Shown one piece after another: positions 34,199-47,062 of a stretch of 64,000 bases of DNA (position 1 is its first letter; each line of letters starts with the position of its first letter). The translations under genes were made by a program, and so were the position numbers. The notes under the pieces are model-generated. The model searched no databases, was not told the DNA's origin, and saw only the letters and a list, made by a program, of their open reading frames with translations. This DNA is from Colletotrichum lupini (taxonomy: Eukaryota > Ascomycota > Sordariomycetes > Glomerellales > Glomerellaceae), in the NCBI RefSeq assembly GCF_023278565.1, contig NC_064682.1, positions 3,100,001-3,164,000 of the forward strand, given 5' to 3'.

Positions 34199-35323
34199 AT
34201 GGTTCGATCATTGCTTGCCCTCGCCCTTCTGGGCACCCAGGCACTGGTCAACGCCGCTGCCGAAGTTGAGACCCGCACTATCGATGAGATTTACCAAGCT
34301 GCCCTTGCTGAGGGTGGTGTCGTTACTCTCTGGCACGGTGGTGATGAGTTGACTCAGCAGAACTCCGTGAAGGCCAGCTTCGAGAAGAAGTTCCCCGGCA
34401 TGACCCTCAACGTCACCGTCGATCTTTCCAAGTATTACGACGGTAACTTGGACGACCAGCTTGCCGCCAAGAACGTCTTTGTCGACAGCATCATCCTCCA
34501 GACCCTCCACGACTACCCTCGCTGGGCGTCTGAGGGTGCGCTCTTGGACTACGCTCCTCTCGGATACGACCAGATTCTCCCTGAGTTCAAAAACAACGAG
34601 ACCGCCGCATACTATGGCATGTACATCATTGCCTGGGCTGGTCAGTGGCACACTGGAAAGCTTCCCGGCATCAAGGCTCCTATCGAGTGGGAGAACTGGG
34701 TCAACCCCGACCTCAAGGACAAGCTCGTCCTGACCTACCCTAACGACGACGATGCCGTCCTCTAAGCCTTTGATCTCATGTAAGTCACAATACCTCTAGC
34801 TTACTGTCAGTACTCAGTTCTGACAACGCAACGTAGTCTCAAGCAATACGGATCCGCCTGGCTCGACAAGCTCATCGCCCTGAACCCCCGCTGGGTCCGC
34901 GGTACTCAGACCCCCCGCACCATCCTCGGCCAGAACGGCACCCAGTGGGGAGCCACCTTCACCTCCTCCGGCAGTCTGACTCCTACCGCGCCCATCAACG
35001 TCTCCCACCCCATCGAGGGCCAATTCGTCTCTTGGCCCCAGACCGGCGGAATCCTCAAGGACGCCCCTCACCCCGAGGGTGCCAAGCTCCTGCACGCCTA
35101 CCTCCTCAGCTCCGAGTTCCAGACCGCCCGCGGAGGATGGAGCGTCCGCGGCGACGTCGCTCCCCCCGCCAACTACCCTGCCATCCTCGATATGCCCGGT
35201 ACCGACCCTACCGCCTTTGGCAAGTGGATGTCTGACCGCGCGGCTGTTGAGAGACTCCGCTTCTGGCTCGAGGACCGCCTTGGCACTGCGCAGGGCCTCA
35301 GCCCCTTGATCGATGACTTGTAA
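34199..35323 (+). pseudogene. Secreted periplasmic-binding-protein-like (ABC solute-binding type) gene with internal TAA
   Basis: Two exons, 34199-34779 and 34837-35323, joined over a 57-nt intron (GTAAGT...GTAG), 355 codons in all. An N-terminal signal peptide (VRSLLALALLGTQALVNA) is followed by a type 2 periplasmic-binding-protein fold as in bacterial Fe3+/thiamine/polyamine-type solute-binding proteins: DEIYQAALAEGGVVTLWHGG, FEKKFPGMTLNVTVDLS, a central YYGMYIIAWAG, PIEWENWVNPDLKDKLVLTYP, and a C-terminal half from LKQYGSAWLDKLIALNPRW. Fungi have secreted homologues without an ABC partner; their role is unclear. The frame is cut by TAA at 34763-34765 (NDDDAVL-stop-AFDL), while homologous sequence continues in frame through the intron to 35323. 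One base separates TAA from a Tyr codon. Without readthrough the product would be 188 residues, lacking the second lobe. A sequencing error is possible. Confidence 0.72.
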
Positions 35324-38300
35324 ATGATGTTGTCTGCAAGTGCGTGGATAAAGACGGTTTCATGAAATTCATGTAGATATTACCAGCTTGATTGAAGCAA
35401 TAAACCAAGTACATATGCTTCAGCTGAACGATCCGTCTCGACTACTTAAACATGTCGACTATGCGTTTGACTGATTTCAAATTGAGTGAGTATCGAATTT
35501 GCACCAGAAAGAAGTAGTCTCACCGAGTCAGAACCTCCCGTGGCGAGACTGAGATCAGCCAGGTCCCCTTCTACTCTACGGCTTCACTCATCCGCGGAAA
35601 GACGGAATCACAGTCATCGACAACGTCTAGTCCCTTGCGTACGCGCATAGCCGGCAACATCGACCGATCACTCAGGGGTGAGAAAGGCAGGTGATCAAAT
35701 AGGAGCTGCCGGAAGCAGACTCCTTGCAGGCGGCAACTGCCCGGAAGCTCAGGCGACCCATGCAAGATTTTAAGGTGCGAATAAGCTATTGTGGTCTGTG
35801 GGGTAAGGAGCTTGTTTGGATTAGAGTGAAAATGGCGCAAAAGTATGCCTGATTGGGCAATCCTGCTGACGACCTTGCAAGGTTATCAAATATCACGCAA
35901 GGAAGGGCATGCAAAATTTCTATTCGCCCGTTCATTGCTGATTCCCCTATATCAATCTGTTCCGGTATTCTCTTTGGTTTTACCCGGTGAAGTTTCTGCG
36001 AATCAACAGCCTTTCTGAGGGGCGAATGAAGAATTGAATCAATTCCTACAAGGATCCGGCAATTAACGCTCCCGGGATCTAATTGCTTCCCGCCTTGACA
36101 GAAACAAACAGGGAAATCCCTGTAGAATTCTCGATTGGTTGCTCGTCTGGACCGCCCCATCTGCGACTCGTACAGCTTGCTAACACTAACTTAGTATACA
36201 CAATCTGGTTCAATTGATGTTTTGAAGGGATTTTCTATTGAATCTTCAATAAAAATGTTGTAGACTAGGGGTGATTCACGAACGACTTTCGCCAGCGCTG
36301 TATTTGATGTTCTACGGAATTGCCAAGGAGCCGTGTTTAAATCAAATGATACCGGGATAGAGGGGATAGGAAGCGAGTGTCGATCTTCCTGGATTTGAGG
36401 AATATTTGTTTTTCAACGTTTCTTAGTCATGTTATAACTGCAACAGTTCGTGTTAGATGAGAAGAATTCTTGATGAGCCTTTGTGCCTTGGGGCTTGATC
36501 TACTGATCAGTAACATGGAACGTTCAGCAAACACTGAGATGCATTGCAGACCTTTTCAAGCCATGATGCGCGAATATAGTTTTTTTTATTCAAGGAAAAT
36601 CAGGCAGAAAACATGGCCGCACCAGGTTCAACTCCTCTGCATGGAAACGGACTCGAAAATACGGTCTATGAGTATACAAATCGTGGGTAACTCTGCCTCG
36701 CACTTAACCAATGTTTTGGTTTTAATTCGACTGGAATACTATCGATATCTCAGAGAGCCATTTAAGATTACCCATATCCTCCTAAAATGACTACCTCTTG
36801 CTACATCTTCAATAGATGACAGAAGATGTTCTATGTCGGCTTTCAAATGGTCGTTGAGAAGGAACTAAATTCTGGCAGAGTCTTCTGTGGCACCATCTAT
36901 TTTATGAATGGCCGTCCCAATTGTGGTGAATAGAGAAACTTGTTTCGAATGGAGACTTTTCTCAGCAAAGCTCTTTTGAAAGAAGTTAGGTTGATTGTGG
37001 TCATATATCCAATTCGTTGTTGCCCAATGTGATCTTCAAGCGTCAAGCTGAAAGAATTGTGCGAGGAATGCTACAGAAAACTGATATGCTGGGCTTACTT
37101 TAGTATCCGTCAAAACCTCAGCATGACCGAGATAGACTCACAACAACTAGGTGACTCCAGCAACACTATCTGTGCGTCAGTGACCGCTGTATGATTGCTA
37201 ATTCTTTTCATCATATGGACGTCCGATGTGGCACGCGTAGAGGCTTATTTACTAAATTGTCCAACGTCAAGAATTGATAACGGCGGAGTGATGAACTCAA
37301 TTAAATGTTATCCAGTCAAAACTGTACGAAGTTGATGCAGCACACGCTACAATGTGTGCCAGGACTCGGTGGATACTTGCGACTTGTCTGAAGATATATC
37401 ACCGTCGAAGATGCAGTAGCGCAGCTTGTGTCTAGGGTGTAGTCATCGCGGTTGGCGTATACATCATCAGGAGGGTCTTTCCTTAGGGACGAAGCTCTAC
37501 ATCGTACTTTATACTGAGTTTATGGGATGTGGAAGGAGGAGGAAGAGGGCGAAGGTAAAGTTTATCATCAGCTTCCCAATTAAAAGTAAAGTATGCGGAA
37601 AAGACTTTCGCGCGGTCCATAGCGTCTTTGATACGTGTCTTTTCCGCCAGCTACTCGATGTTCTAGTAACTAGGCTCTACTCTGCTGGAGTTCGTTAGAG
37701 CGTTGGTGGTATCACTAATGCACGTTGATCCAAAATAATCCTATGTCCACTCTGTCTTGCTAAAGTTGCCTGCCCGCATTGGGAAACTCTAATATCATAC
37801 CTCGAATTTCGTATAGTTAGATTCTGTTTGGACGTTACTTGATCCTAACTATCCTGGGTTCTTTATTTTGACATTGCATTTCATAATCGCCTCCATCTGA
37901 GACTTGAAACACCAGTATGTAAGCAATTGCCATTTCTTTGATTTAACGTCAGAATAACCGGTCAAGGCGGGTTTCGGGATGATGCGGCTTTTGATGATCC
38001 GCTGTGAAGACATACTCTGCGACTCCGCTGGCTCGAAGATGGGTTGAATGATCAACAGTTTCTCTCATAAATCGAGGGTTCAAGAGTCGCAAACATAACT
38101 GACTTGACAGCTTCTGCGGACAATACGATCTGAAGATCATTTACCCTATTTGTCCTCACTTTAATCTTGATATGCGATATATAAAGAAGTCTCGATTCTG
38201 CATAGTGCCGCGTCACTGAAATAAGTCACTCGAGCATAGATCATACAATCATGAAACAACCGACCCCAACTTCCACGCCTTCCTACATCTCAGGCACTTT

Positions 38301-40137
38301 GACTCCGACTTATTGGAAGTGCTCCTGAAGTATGACTCTACAGTTGAAAGAGATACTCGGCCGTTCAAATGTGTGCTCAGAGCCTTTTCCCTGTTTCTTT
38401 CCTTCTATGCTTTGCTTCGAGTTAGCTACCAGTCAATGTAGATAGAGCCGATAGCAAAGTGCGACAGAACATGAATATCTAAGATGTCAGTATTTGAATC
38501 GATTAGGTCAAAATGACCATGCAGTCTATTAATCACGTCAATCACTGCATAAGACTTTGTCATTTTAGTCCAAGACTCAGAAGTACATCCACTGATCAGC
38601 TGCAGGTTCAACTCTCTTCCGGGTGAGATAGGGAAGATACCGGTAGTCGCTTTTCTTGAGCGCGCACAATTTGATTCACCCGTAAGTAATCGCGAGCAGG
38701 TCAGTTTTGCTTCTAGTTCGCATGCTGCATCAACTCATAAGAAGGGGGTGGATACAGTGGGTGAGCGAACTTGTCTCACTCAGGGGCGACGTCCTACGTT
38801 CTCCCGAGCCCACGGCATTTCCGAGCTTCTTTCGCTCTGAGAAATTGCAATACGACAAGGATTTTGCTGTACCGTCAATTGGCGTACGGGAAATCGATTT
38901 CGCCCATTGCCCTTCTTGTGCTCGCTCAGCAAATTTTGAAGTCTACTCCTCGGCTCCCGGCATGCAGAGAAGTAAAAGGAGAGAGCAGTCCGGCCGATCA
39001 GCTCCCCGGCACATACACGGATGTGGCTCGAATAGAATGTTATCAATGCCTCAGCGGCCGCTTTCTTGGTATTTCCCCGCCTTGAAAGGATTGATTGCGC
39101 AGATGCGCAACACGCCAACTGCCGCTGGTGTACCATGCACGTCTTGCGCAGCCTTTCATCCTTCCCACGTGCGTTCTGGGCACCCCCGATCTCGGAACTA
39201 CTTGACATTTCTGTCAAAAGAGGACTCGTGTAAGATAGCTCGGGGTATTGAACGGACTCGGGGCAATGGACTTTCATGTGTGCTTTTCATGAGGAACGGA
39301 ATGAACCAATAGGTGTCGCGGGCTTCGGATTGCGGCTCTGAAGAACGAATACCAGAATATGTCTTGGCACTCTTGGCGATGCGACCCCAATCCGTACGAA
39401 AAATAGCGCTTGCGGCGCCTTTTGACGAGAACTGTACATTCGAAGCGCTGATGAACATGGTCTCAAGTCTCAACAGCTTCACTCAACAAGACTGGATGCG
39501 GGGGAACAGCTTCGTTCTTCCACTCTACACGGAGCTCGGGAAAAGTGTTACCTTCTTCTCAACAGATTAGGCTGGATGATGTTCACTGCAGGTCGCACGC
39601 AGACGGAGCATTAACGACTCAATCCCGCCTAGTTCAGGCCAGCATCCTGCACAGCCCAATATTATCCAGATTGCACGAGAAAGTACTTTGTGCGACCAAG
39701 TCCGTTCAACGCGGAAACAAAACACCTCAACTTTCAAAGAGCGGTATCGTCATCAGGGGTTGCGAAAATTCTGTTCCTTGGCTATAATATAGAAAGATAA
39801 CGGTTCCAAGAGATGCCCAGGCGGGAGGCTCAAATTTTCAAGGCTAAGCGTCTCGCCAAGAGCGGTGGCCGAGACCCTAGGGCGACGGTTGCCGGGCCTT
39901 GGCAAGCCATCTCACGCGCCAAGGGTAAAGAGCCTCAGCGGATTTATTAAAGTTTCGGGAAGAATTTAGGCAAAAGAGAATGTTTCGATCTTCGCCCAGG
40001 GACTCAACGTCTTCTAACCTTTGCTCTACACTGCTGCTCTTTCTTCAAATATTGAATAGTATCGAAGAACAGGTAAGAAACGAGCAAAGGAAAGCAGGAA
40101 TTCTCTGGAAAAACTGGGAGAGTTCGGCGTCCTGTTG
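35324..40137. other. Long gene-poor region, 4.8 kb
   Basis: Moderately AT-rich but not RIPed. I recognise no gene, RNA or repeat. The longest frame (38707-39312, +) overlaps a long antisense frame and shows no domain. This is the left flank of the copia insertion. Confidence 0.45.
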
Positions 40138-40142
40138 ATGAG
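40138..40142. repeat. Target-site duplication (left copy), ATGAG
   Basis: Five bases directly before the 5' LTR, repeated directly after the 3' LTR at 47058-47062; this length is typical of LTR retrotransposon integration. Confidence 0.9.
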
Positions 40143-40368
40143 TGTTGGATTACGAGGCAGAAAAGGGGCCCTATTAGGTAGTTAGGTAGGGGTGGTAGGT
40201 AGGTAGTCTGGGCCCGTGTAGACGGACCCTTCTACCTACCTATACTTACTGAGGGACCGCGGGCTCTGCCCACGATCTTCCCCTCTTATATATATACAAT
40301 AGACCTATACTAACTTATTAACCTAGTTACGACCTAAAAGGTCTAACTTACTTATATATATACTAATA
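40143..40368 (+). repeat. 5' LTR of copia element (226 bp)
   Basis: Begins TGTTGG. The outer, left part is nearly unmutated while the inner, right part is RIPed, so its last bases read CTAATA where the 3' LTR has CCAACA. Same length as the 3' LTR and aligned to it without gaps. Confidence 0.92.
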
Positions 40369-42829
40369 CTAATTAGTAGTTAAATTATATATATATTTTT
40401 ACCGTAGGTTAATAAGGATATAACTATAAAAGAAATAGCCTCGACTTACCTCGCTAACTATTCCGACTTATTAACTTAGTTCTATTTATTTAATTAATAA
40501 TAAGCGGCCTAGTTTATATTACCTTAGTTCTCCTCTATTATTATTAACTAACGACTAATTAACTAGTTATAAGTTATTAAGAGCGCGCTTTATTATATAC
40601 GATCTCTTTTACTAAGACTATTATTATAAAAAAATTAACTACTTTATTATTATTATTAACCTCGCTTTTATTATTAATATTATTTCCGCTAGCCTTATTA
40701 CTATTACTAACTTCCCTCTAATTAAACCGCTCGTAAAGGAATTTATTTTAAATATATTATAACTAAGTACTATTTTAAACTAATAATAAATAAGAGGAGA
40801 TTAATTACTAAGAGATTAATCTAATAATTACTAGCGTACTAGTACTTAGTAATAGTAAGACCTTCGGAATTATAAGTATATTAATAGTAAATCTTTTATT
40901 AATAGCGAAGTGTTTTAAAATATTAAAGAAAAGAAAAGATTTTAATAGTAGTAGTAGTAGGGATCTATTTTATATTACTAATAAATCTACCTTTTTCTAA
41001 CTTAATAGAAGCTCTGAGATTAAATTAGTAAAATAAAGTATAAGAAGTATTAAAAAGAATTACTAATTAGTAACTAATAGAATCTTTTATTTACTATTAG
41101 AAGTACGGTTATAAAAGGCTTTTTTTCTTTTTTTACGACCTTTTACTAACCTTAGTAACCTTCTATTTATATACTTTATTAAAAGAGTAGAATTTTCTAA
41201 CTAATAATAGTAGCCCACTCACTACTATTAAAACGATCGCTATAACCGACCTATTACTCTTTCTAACTTAACTAATATTATACTATAATTATAATATAAT
41301 AATTATATCCTATAGTAATCTTTTATTATATAACTTACTTCGTAAATATATTATAATAACCGCTAGCCCTAGTAATAAGTAAAAAGGGTTTAATAATTAG
41401 TTAATATTACCTCTAGCTTACTTATACTCTCAAATTACGGAACTATACCTAATTCTAATTCGTTAATAGGACTACGTTAACCTAACTTAATAAGGCTTAT
41501 TTAATATTATACCTACCCTTATAAATAATAAAAAGCTTAATATTTTTATTTTTTATATAATAGGATACTATTATTAAGATAGCTTAATAAGTAAAGAGCT
41601 ATAGAAGGACTTTAAAACTAATTTCTAAAACTAAGAAATAGGGGACTTCTTAAGAATAAAAAGTATAATTCTTAAGAAGCTAAAGACTTCTTTATAAATA
41701 ACGGTATTAATTTAATAATTAGAAATCGTAATTAAATAATAAAAAAGATCGTTAATACCCTTAATACTTAATACTTCCCTACTTAGATTTTTAAAGAGAT
41801 CGTAGCTTACTATAGCTATATTAAATACTTTAATATATTATATTACGATTTTTATTTCTTTTACTTACTACTCCCATAGTTAGTAAATATTAACGATTTT
41901 ATTTAGTAAGTTAAAAAAATAATAAGGGAATTTGCATAACCTTAACTTACTTAATTCTAGTAATTAAAATTCCGACCTTAGCCTTATTATTAACTAACCG
42001 ACTTACTACCTCTTTAAAAAAAAGAAAAAAAAGAACTAGAGAATAAAGTTATTATTACTTAATAGCGAAATCTACCCCATTAAATACTATATTTTAATAT
42101 AAAAACTAAAAATAATATTATACTTAATACCCGCTAATTAATTAACTTTACTAAGCTTTATAATAATAAAAATAAGCATAATAATAAGAAGTACGATATT
42201 TTTAATAAGAAGCTTTAAATTTTTAAAGTATTATATTAATAAGCGGGAATTAGTAGATAATATTATTCTAGTACTTTCCTAAATATACTTAAGGGAAGGG
42301 CGTTAACCTTTTACTTTAACTAACTTAGTAATACCTCTAACCCGCTTAGTTTTAATATAATATACTAAAGGACTTAAAAATACTTTAAGCTACTTATAAG
42401 CTATTAAAACTACCTCGCTAAGCTTTATAACCTCTATTAGTACTTTATAATTCGTAAGAACCTAGGTAAGTCGAACTAATAGATTCTATAAGTACTAATT
42501 AACTATATTATAATCCTTTATAAGGCACTAGTTACCTAGGGATCCGTTTTTAATATAAATAACTAACTCTTTTACTACGTAAGTAGTATACTAAAATATA
42601 AACTTATTATACTTAACCCGGTACCTATATTTACTAATATTTATTACTAACTTAGTACTTTAATTAATACTATAGAGAGAGAGCGCAACCGTAGTAAATA
42701 GTAGTAATATTTTTAAAATAGTATTTATAATAAAAAGGTCCCCGCTACTTACTAAACCGACTATACTTATAGTAGTTTTAGTAAAAAGACCTAATTTAAT
42801 AAATAGAATTAACGCGGCCGTGGCACTAT

Positions 42830-45800
42830 TAATAAAAAGTATTTCGTTTATTATAAAACCGGCTATTACTTAACTAAGTACTTAGAAAAAGAGCGATATT
42901 AAGTATATAAGAAGTATAAAAATAGTAAAGAAAGAAATAAAAGATTTATACTAAGCTTATACTTATAGTTCTTTACCTTTTATAAGGGAACTACCCTTAT
43001 TAATAACGATAATAATAATAATATTATAATCTAATACTTTAATAGCCTTAACTTTAACTATAAGGATAACTACGAGGACGAAGTCTAGATCTTAATAATA
43101 TACCTTATGACTATTATTAATAATAAAACCCTTATAAATATCCTTACTACTTAGGTAATAAAGCATAGCCTTACTAATACTACCTTTATTAATAAGTTAA
43201 CTAAGCCTACGGAACTAATAACCTCTTTTTTATTAAACTGGAGGTACTCGTTAAGGGACTTTTAAAGTATTATATTTAATATTAATACTATAAAATTCTT
43301 AACTATAGGCTACTCTTAACTCTTTATATTATAATAGTAACGACTTAAAATTACTTTTAATATTTTTAGAGCCGGCGAGATAGGTATTTGATTTAATAAT
43401 AGCAAACCCGTAAGGTTATTAAGATTTATAATCGTTAGTACCTTATTTAATAATATTACTTTTTATATCTTACTAACTAATACTCCTTTCTTATACTACC
43501 TAAGGGATATAAATAAACTAAGAGTATATTTTAATAATATTAATAACTTACTAATTAGGGGAAATATTATAGTACTTATTATTTATAAATAGGGATACCC
43601 TTAGCTTTTGCTCCTTAATAATAAAAAAGCTATTACTAACTACTTAATAGAGGGTAAATTGCGCCGCTTATATTAGTACTTTAGCTACCCTTTAGTTCCT
43701 TATTTCTTAAAGTTACTCTAATAGTTTAGTAACGATATAGAGATCGTAGCCCTCGAGAAGCTTATAAAAATCTATTAATAATACTAACTTAATACTACTA
43801 CCCCTAGCCGATTTAAATTTACCCTACGAGATAATTACGATTTTAATTATAAAGTCGTAATTAACGTAATATACTTAATAGATTATAAGGGTACTAACCG
43901 ACTAGTACTTTACGTTATTAATACTATTACTTCTTTTTAAATAGTAAAGTTCTTTATAAATATAACTACGAAGTATATATAAGAAGCTCTTTAGTTATAT
44001 TAAATTAACGTCTACCTCGGTTTACTAAATTAGATTATTATAAATACTAATAAGAACTTTAGCGCTATAAAATTTAAATCTTTTATTAAATCTATATTTA
44101 TTAAGGTTAAAGAAGTACTTATTAAAGCTTATAATAGTATTAATAAGGCTAAGAAATACTACGCAGTACTTAAAAAAGCATATAATATTATTTAAAATAA
44201 GTACTTATTAATAAGCGCAGAGGCTATACTTTAGGCCGTAATTAAAGTAGTTAACGATATAGTTAGCTTAAATAGCCTCGTTCTTATACTCCTCGTTTTT
44301 AAAGCTTTTTTATACACTTCTAACGAATTTCTATTATTATTAAATATTACTTAACGTATAGAGGTAATTAAAAAAGTAATAAGAGAAGTCCGTAAACTTT
44401 ATATTAGTAAGTAAGTAAGCGAGGTACTAGCTACTTAAAACGGACTAAATATCTCTTATATTATTAATTTATTACTATAATTAAATATTAAAGTTTAGTA
44501 AGAAAGTAAGGGATAGAAAGGCTTATTTAAGCTCGTTTTAATAAATAGTACTACTTACGTAGTAAAATTACCTTACGGCCTAATAAGCTTCTGGGCTATT
44601 ATAGTTAAACCCTAGTACTTAAAAGAGGTCGACCCCGAGCTACTAACTACGATAATAAAGCACGTTAACCGCTTACTAATCCCTATAATTAACTAACTAA
44701 CTAATAATAGCGCTACTATAAATAAAGTCCTTAATAAGATTATTATTATAATTAATAACGACCCTTTATTATAAAATAAAAGGACTAAAAAAATATTAAT
44801 ATAGCGTAGTTACGGTAATATTTCTATAATTATAACTTATTTTATATTTAAAAAGGAGGTAAATCTTAAGCTAGTTACTAAGCTCCGTAATAAGGGTATT
44901 ATTACTACCCTAGGAGTACTTTTTATAAAATCTATTAATAAAGAGCTTTTAGGATTAATAAAGAGAGGGGTAATTAAATTTATCTAACTTAGCCCTAAAT
45001 ATAGGGATATAAGGATATTTAAGTCTCGATTTATTAATAAGATTAAGAACCTAAGACTTAACCCTATTAAAAAGTCTTATTTAGTTATATAAGGGTATAA
45101 TAACGAGGGGAAAAAAGAGATCTTTATATAATTATTAATAATTTAAAGAACTAGTTAATATCTAATCCTTGCCTTAGCCCCGACCTTAATTTAAAAAAGC
45201 TATGTTATTTAGTTACGAGATATTACTTAAGTATATATATAATTAAGCTAACCTCTTTACTATAAAGTTTTTATTTAATTACTAGCTTAGATCCGTTATT
45301 TATATCCTAAGGGTACTATTTTATATATTATATAATTATTATACGGTCTTATAAAATTTAGTACTTATTAATAAGTAATATATAATAAGTATTATTTAAA
45401 AATACTTTAAATAATAATATCTACGTTTAATTTATACTTATTAATCTCGATAAGAGAAAGCGGATTATTTAGTATTATTAATATATAAACTAATAATACT
45501 ATTAAACTATTAAATAAGATTTTTAGTTAAAAAGAAAAAACTAAGCTTAAGTACGCTAAGCTACTAGCTAAACTAAAATAGTAATTATTAACTAACGAGC
45601 TACTTATTTTTAATAGTAGGATTATTTTATTAAAAGGTATTAATATAGTGCTTAAATAAAAGAACTAAGAGAAGAAGCTTAAGTAAGTTAACCCCTCGGT
45701 ATTAAATACTAAATAATAATTCGTTAAGTAGCGAGCTCGAGGTACTTATATTATATTAATTTATTAATTAGAAGTAGCTTTTAATACGTCGTTTACTACT

Positions 45801-46440
45801 TAATACTTAGTAGATTTATTATTTATTAACTACGCTACGCTAAATTATTATATTAAATAGTAAATAGATTACTTAGACCGAGGGCTTATATTTATATTAT
45901 TAGATCTAACTATAGCTAAACTCTTCGTTTTTATAAATAGGTTATTTATAAATAACGCTAATTATACTTTATAACTAGGTTATATTATTATTTTTACGAA
46001 TAAAGAATAGACTAACGAGAGCTTTATAATTAATAATAATATTATTTACTATAGCTTTATAAAGAGCAAAAGGATTACCTAGAGCGTATTAGTATTAAAA
46101 GTTTATAAAATAGTCGTAAGTATTAACGTTACTTATACTATCTTAACTACCCTAGACCTTATTGTTAAATAACTCGACGTTCTAAAGATCTTTATTATAA
46201 TCTATATAAATTTATATTTATTATATAAATACCTCGTTAAGCTAGGTATTACGAAAGAAAAGCGCCTTATAATAAATATTATAGTACTTAGGTAATTATA
46301 TAAACGCCGTAAGCTCTATAAAATCCGTTAAATTAATAATAATAATAACTTAGCTAACGGGTTTATAAAAAGTATACTAAATAAGTCCTTTAAATAATTC
46401 GTTAGTAAAGGAATTATTATAATTAAAATAAAAGGATAGG
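42830..46440 (+). pseudogene. gag-pol relic of the copia element
   Basis: Frames can be followed through RIP stops. Near 42831-42900: KYFVYYKTGYYLTKYLEKER, a CCHC knuckle whose Cys codons became Tyr. Near 43330-43500: protease-side remnant ending NTPFLYYL-type sequence. Near 43640-43720: LRRLY-stop-YFSYP, from an LRRLHRRFGHP-type pre-integrase motif. Near 43820-44100: integrase core (RFKFTLRDNYDFNYKVVINV). Near 45000-45400: reverse transcriptase pieces (ILALAPTLI, RYLYPKGTILYII), with the catalytic double Asp near 45490 now Asn-Asn. Near 45900-46430: RNase H (AKLFVFI, ESFIINNNIIYYS, YLVKLGITKEKRL). Boundaries are approximate; gag upstream of 42830 is too decayed to delimit. Confidence 0.85.
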
Positions 46441-46831
46441 TAATATATAATTAAAATAGTAATATACTATAGGTAATAAGTCGTTTAGTAAATATATATA
46501 CCTCTCGGGCTTTAGCTTAAAAAGAAATATACGTATTTAAAATATAGTTAAACTAATAAAAAGCTCTTTTTTAATTACGCTAAACTTAATAATTTCTAAG
46601 GAGTTTAAATATATAGATTATATATATTAGAGGATTAAAAAGTAATTAGAAAGAGGGGATATTAAAACTTTTATATAAATAATTATAATAGAAGCTATAC
46701 TAAAATTTTAATATACGGCTTTAGGTATTTTTAAATAGGGGATTAACTATAGATTTTACTACTAGTTCTCGCTAGCGGGGGACCTAGCCCTTATTCTAAC
46801 CTTTTTTATTATAAAAATAGAAAACTATTAA

Positions 46832-47057
46832 TATTAGATTACGAGGTAGAAAAGGGGCCTTATTAGGTAGTTAAGTAGGGGTAGTAGGTAGGTAATCTAG
46901 GCCCGTGCAGACGGACCCTTCTACTTACTTATACTTACTAAGGGACCGCGGGCTCTGCCCACGATCTTCCCCTCCTATATACACACAATAGACCTATACT
47001 AACCTATTGACCTAGTTGCGACCCAAAAGGTCTGACCTGCCTACGTGTATACCAACA
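46832..47057 (+). repeat. 3' LTR of copia element (226 bp)
   Basis: Begins TATTAG, the RIPed form of TGTTGG, and ends CCAACA. Here the inner, left part is RIPed and the outer, right part is intact, the mirror image of the 5' LTR. By hand alignment about 28 bases differ from the 5' LTR, all transitions. Confidence 0.92.
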
Positions 47058-47062
47058 ATGAG
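47058..47062. repeat. Target-site duplication (right copy), ATGAG
   Basis: Matches 40138-40142 and marks the right edge of the insertion. Confidence 0.9.

Larger units (their letters stand above)
40143..47057 (+). mobile_element. Ty1/copia LTR retrotransposon, complete but RIP-inactivated
   Basis: A 6,915-bp element with two 226-bp LTRs, TGTTGG...CCAACA termini (visible when the less mutated end of each LTR is taken) and a 5-bp target duplication ATGAG. The interior is devoid of CpA/TpG and full of stops. Even so, coding remnants appear in copia order: zinc knuckle, protease, GAG-pre-integrase, integrase, reverse transcriptase, RNase H. Integrase lying before reverse transcriptase shows it is copia, not Gypsy. 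No intact open frame remains, so the element is dead. It sits in the gene-poor region between the solute-binding-protein gene and the quinate-permease-like gene. Confidence 0.95.

Noticed and set aside
38707..39312. 201-codon plus-strand frame
   Set aside because: A 165-codon antisense frame overlaps it, no domain or signal is recognisable, and its composition is unlike the sure genes.
40143..47057. AT-rich block as a possible centromere core
   Set aside because: It is accounted for exactly by one RIPed copia element with target duplication.
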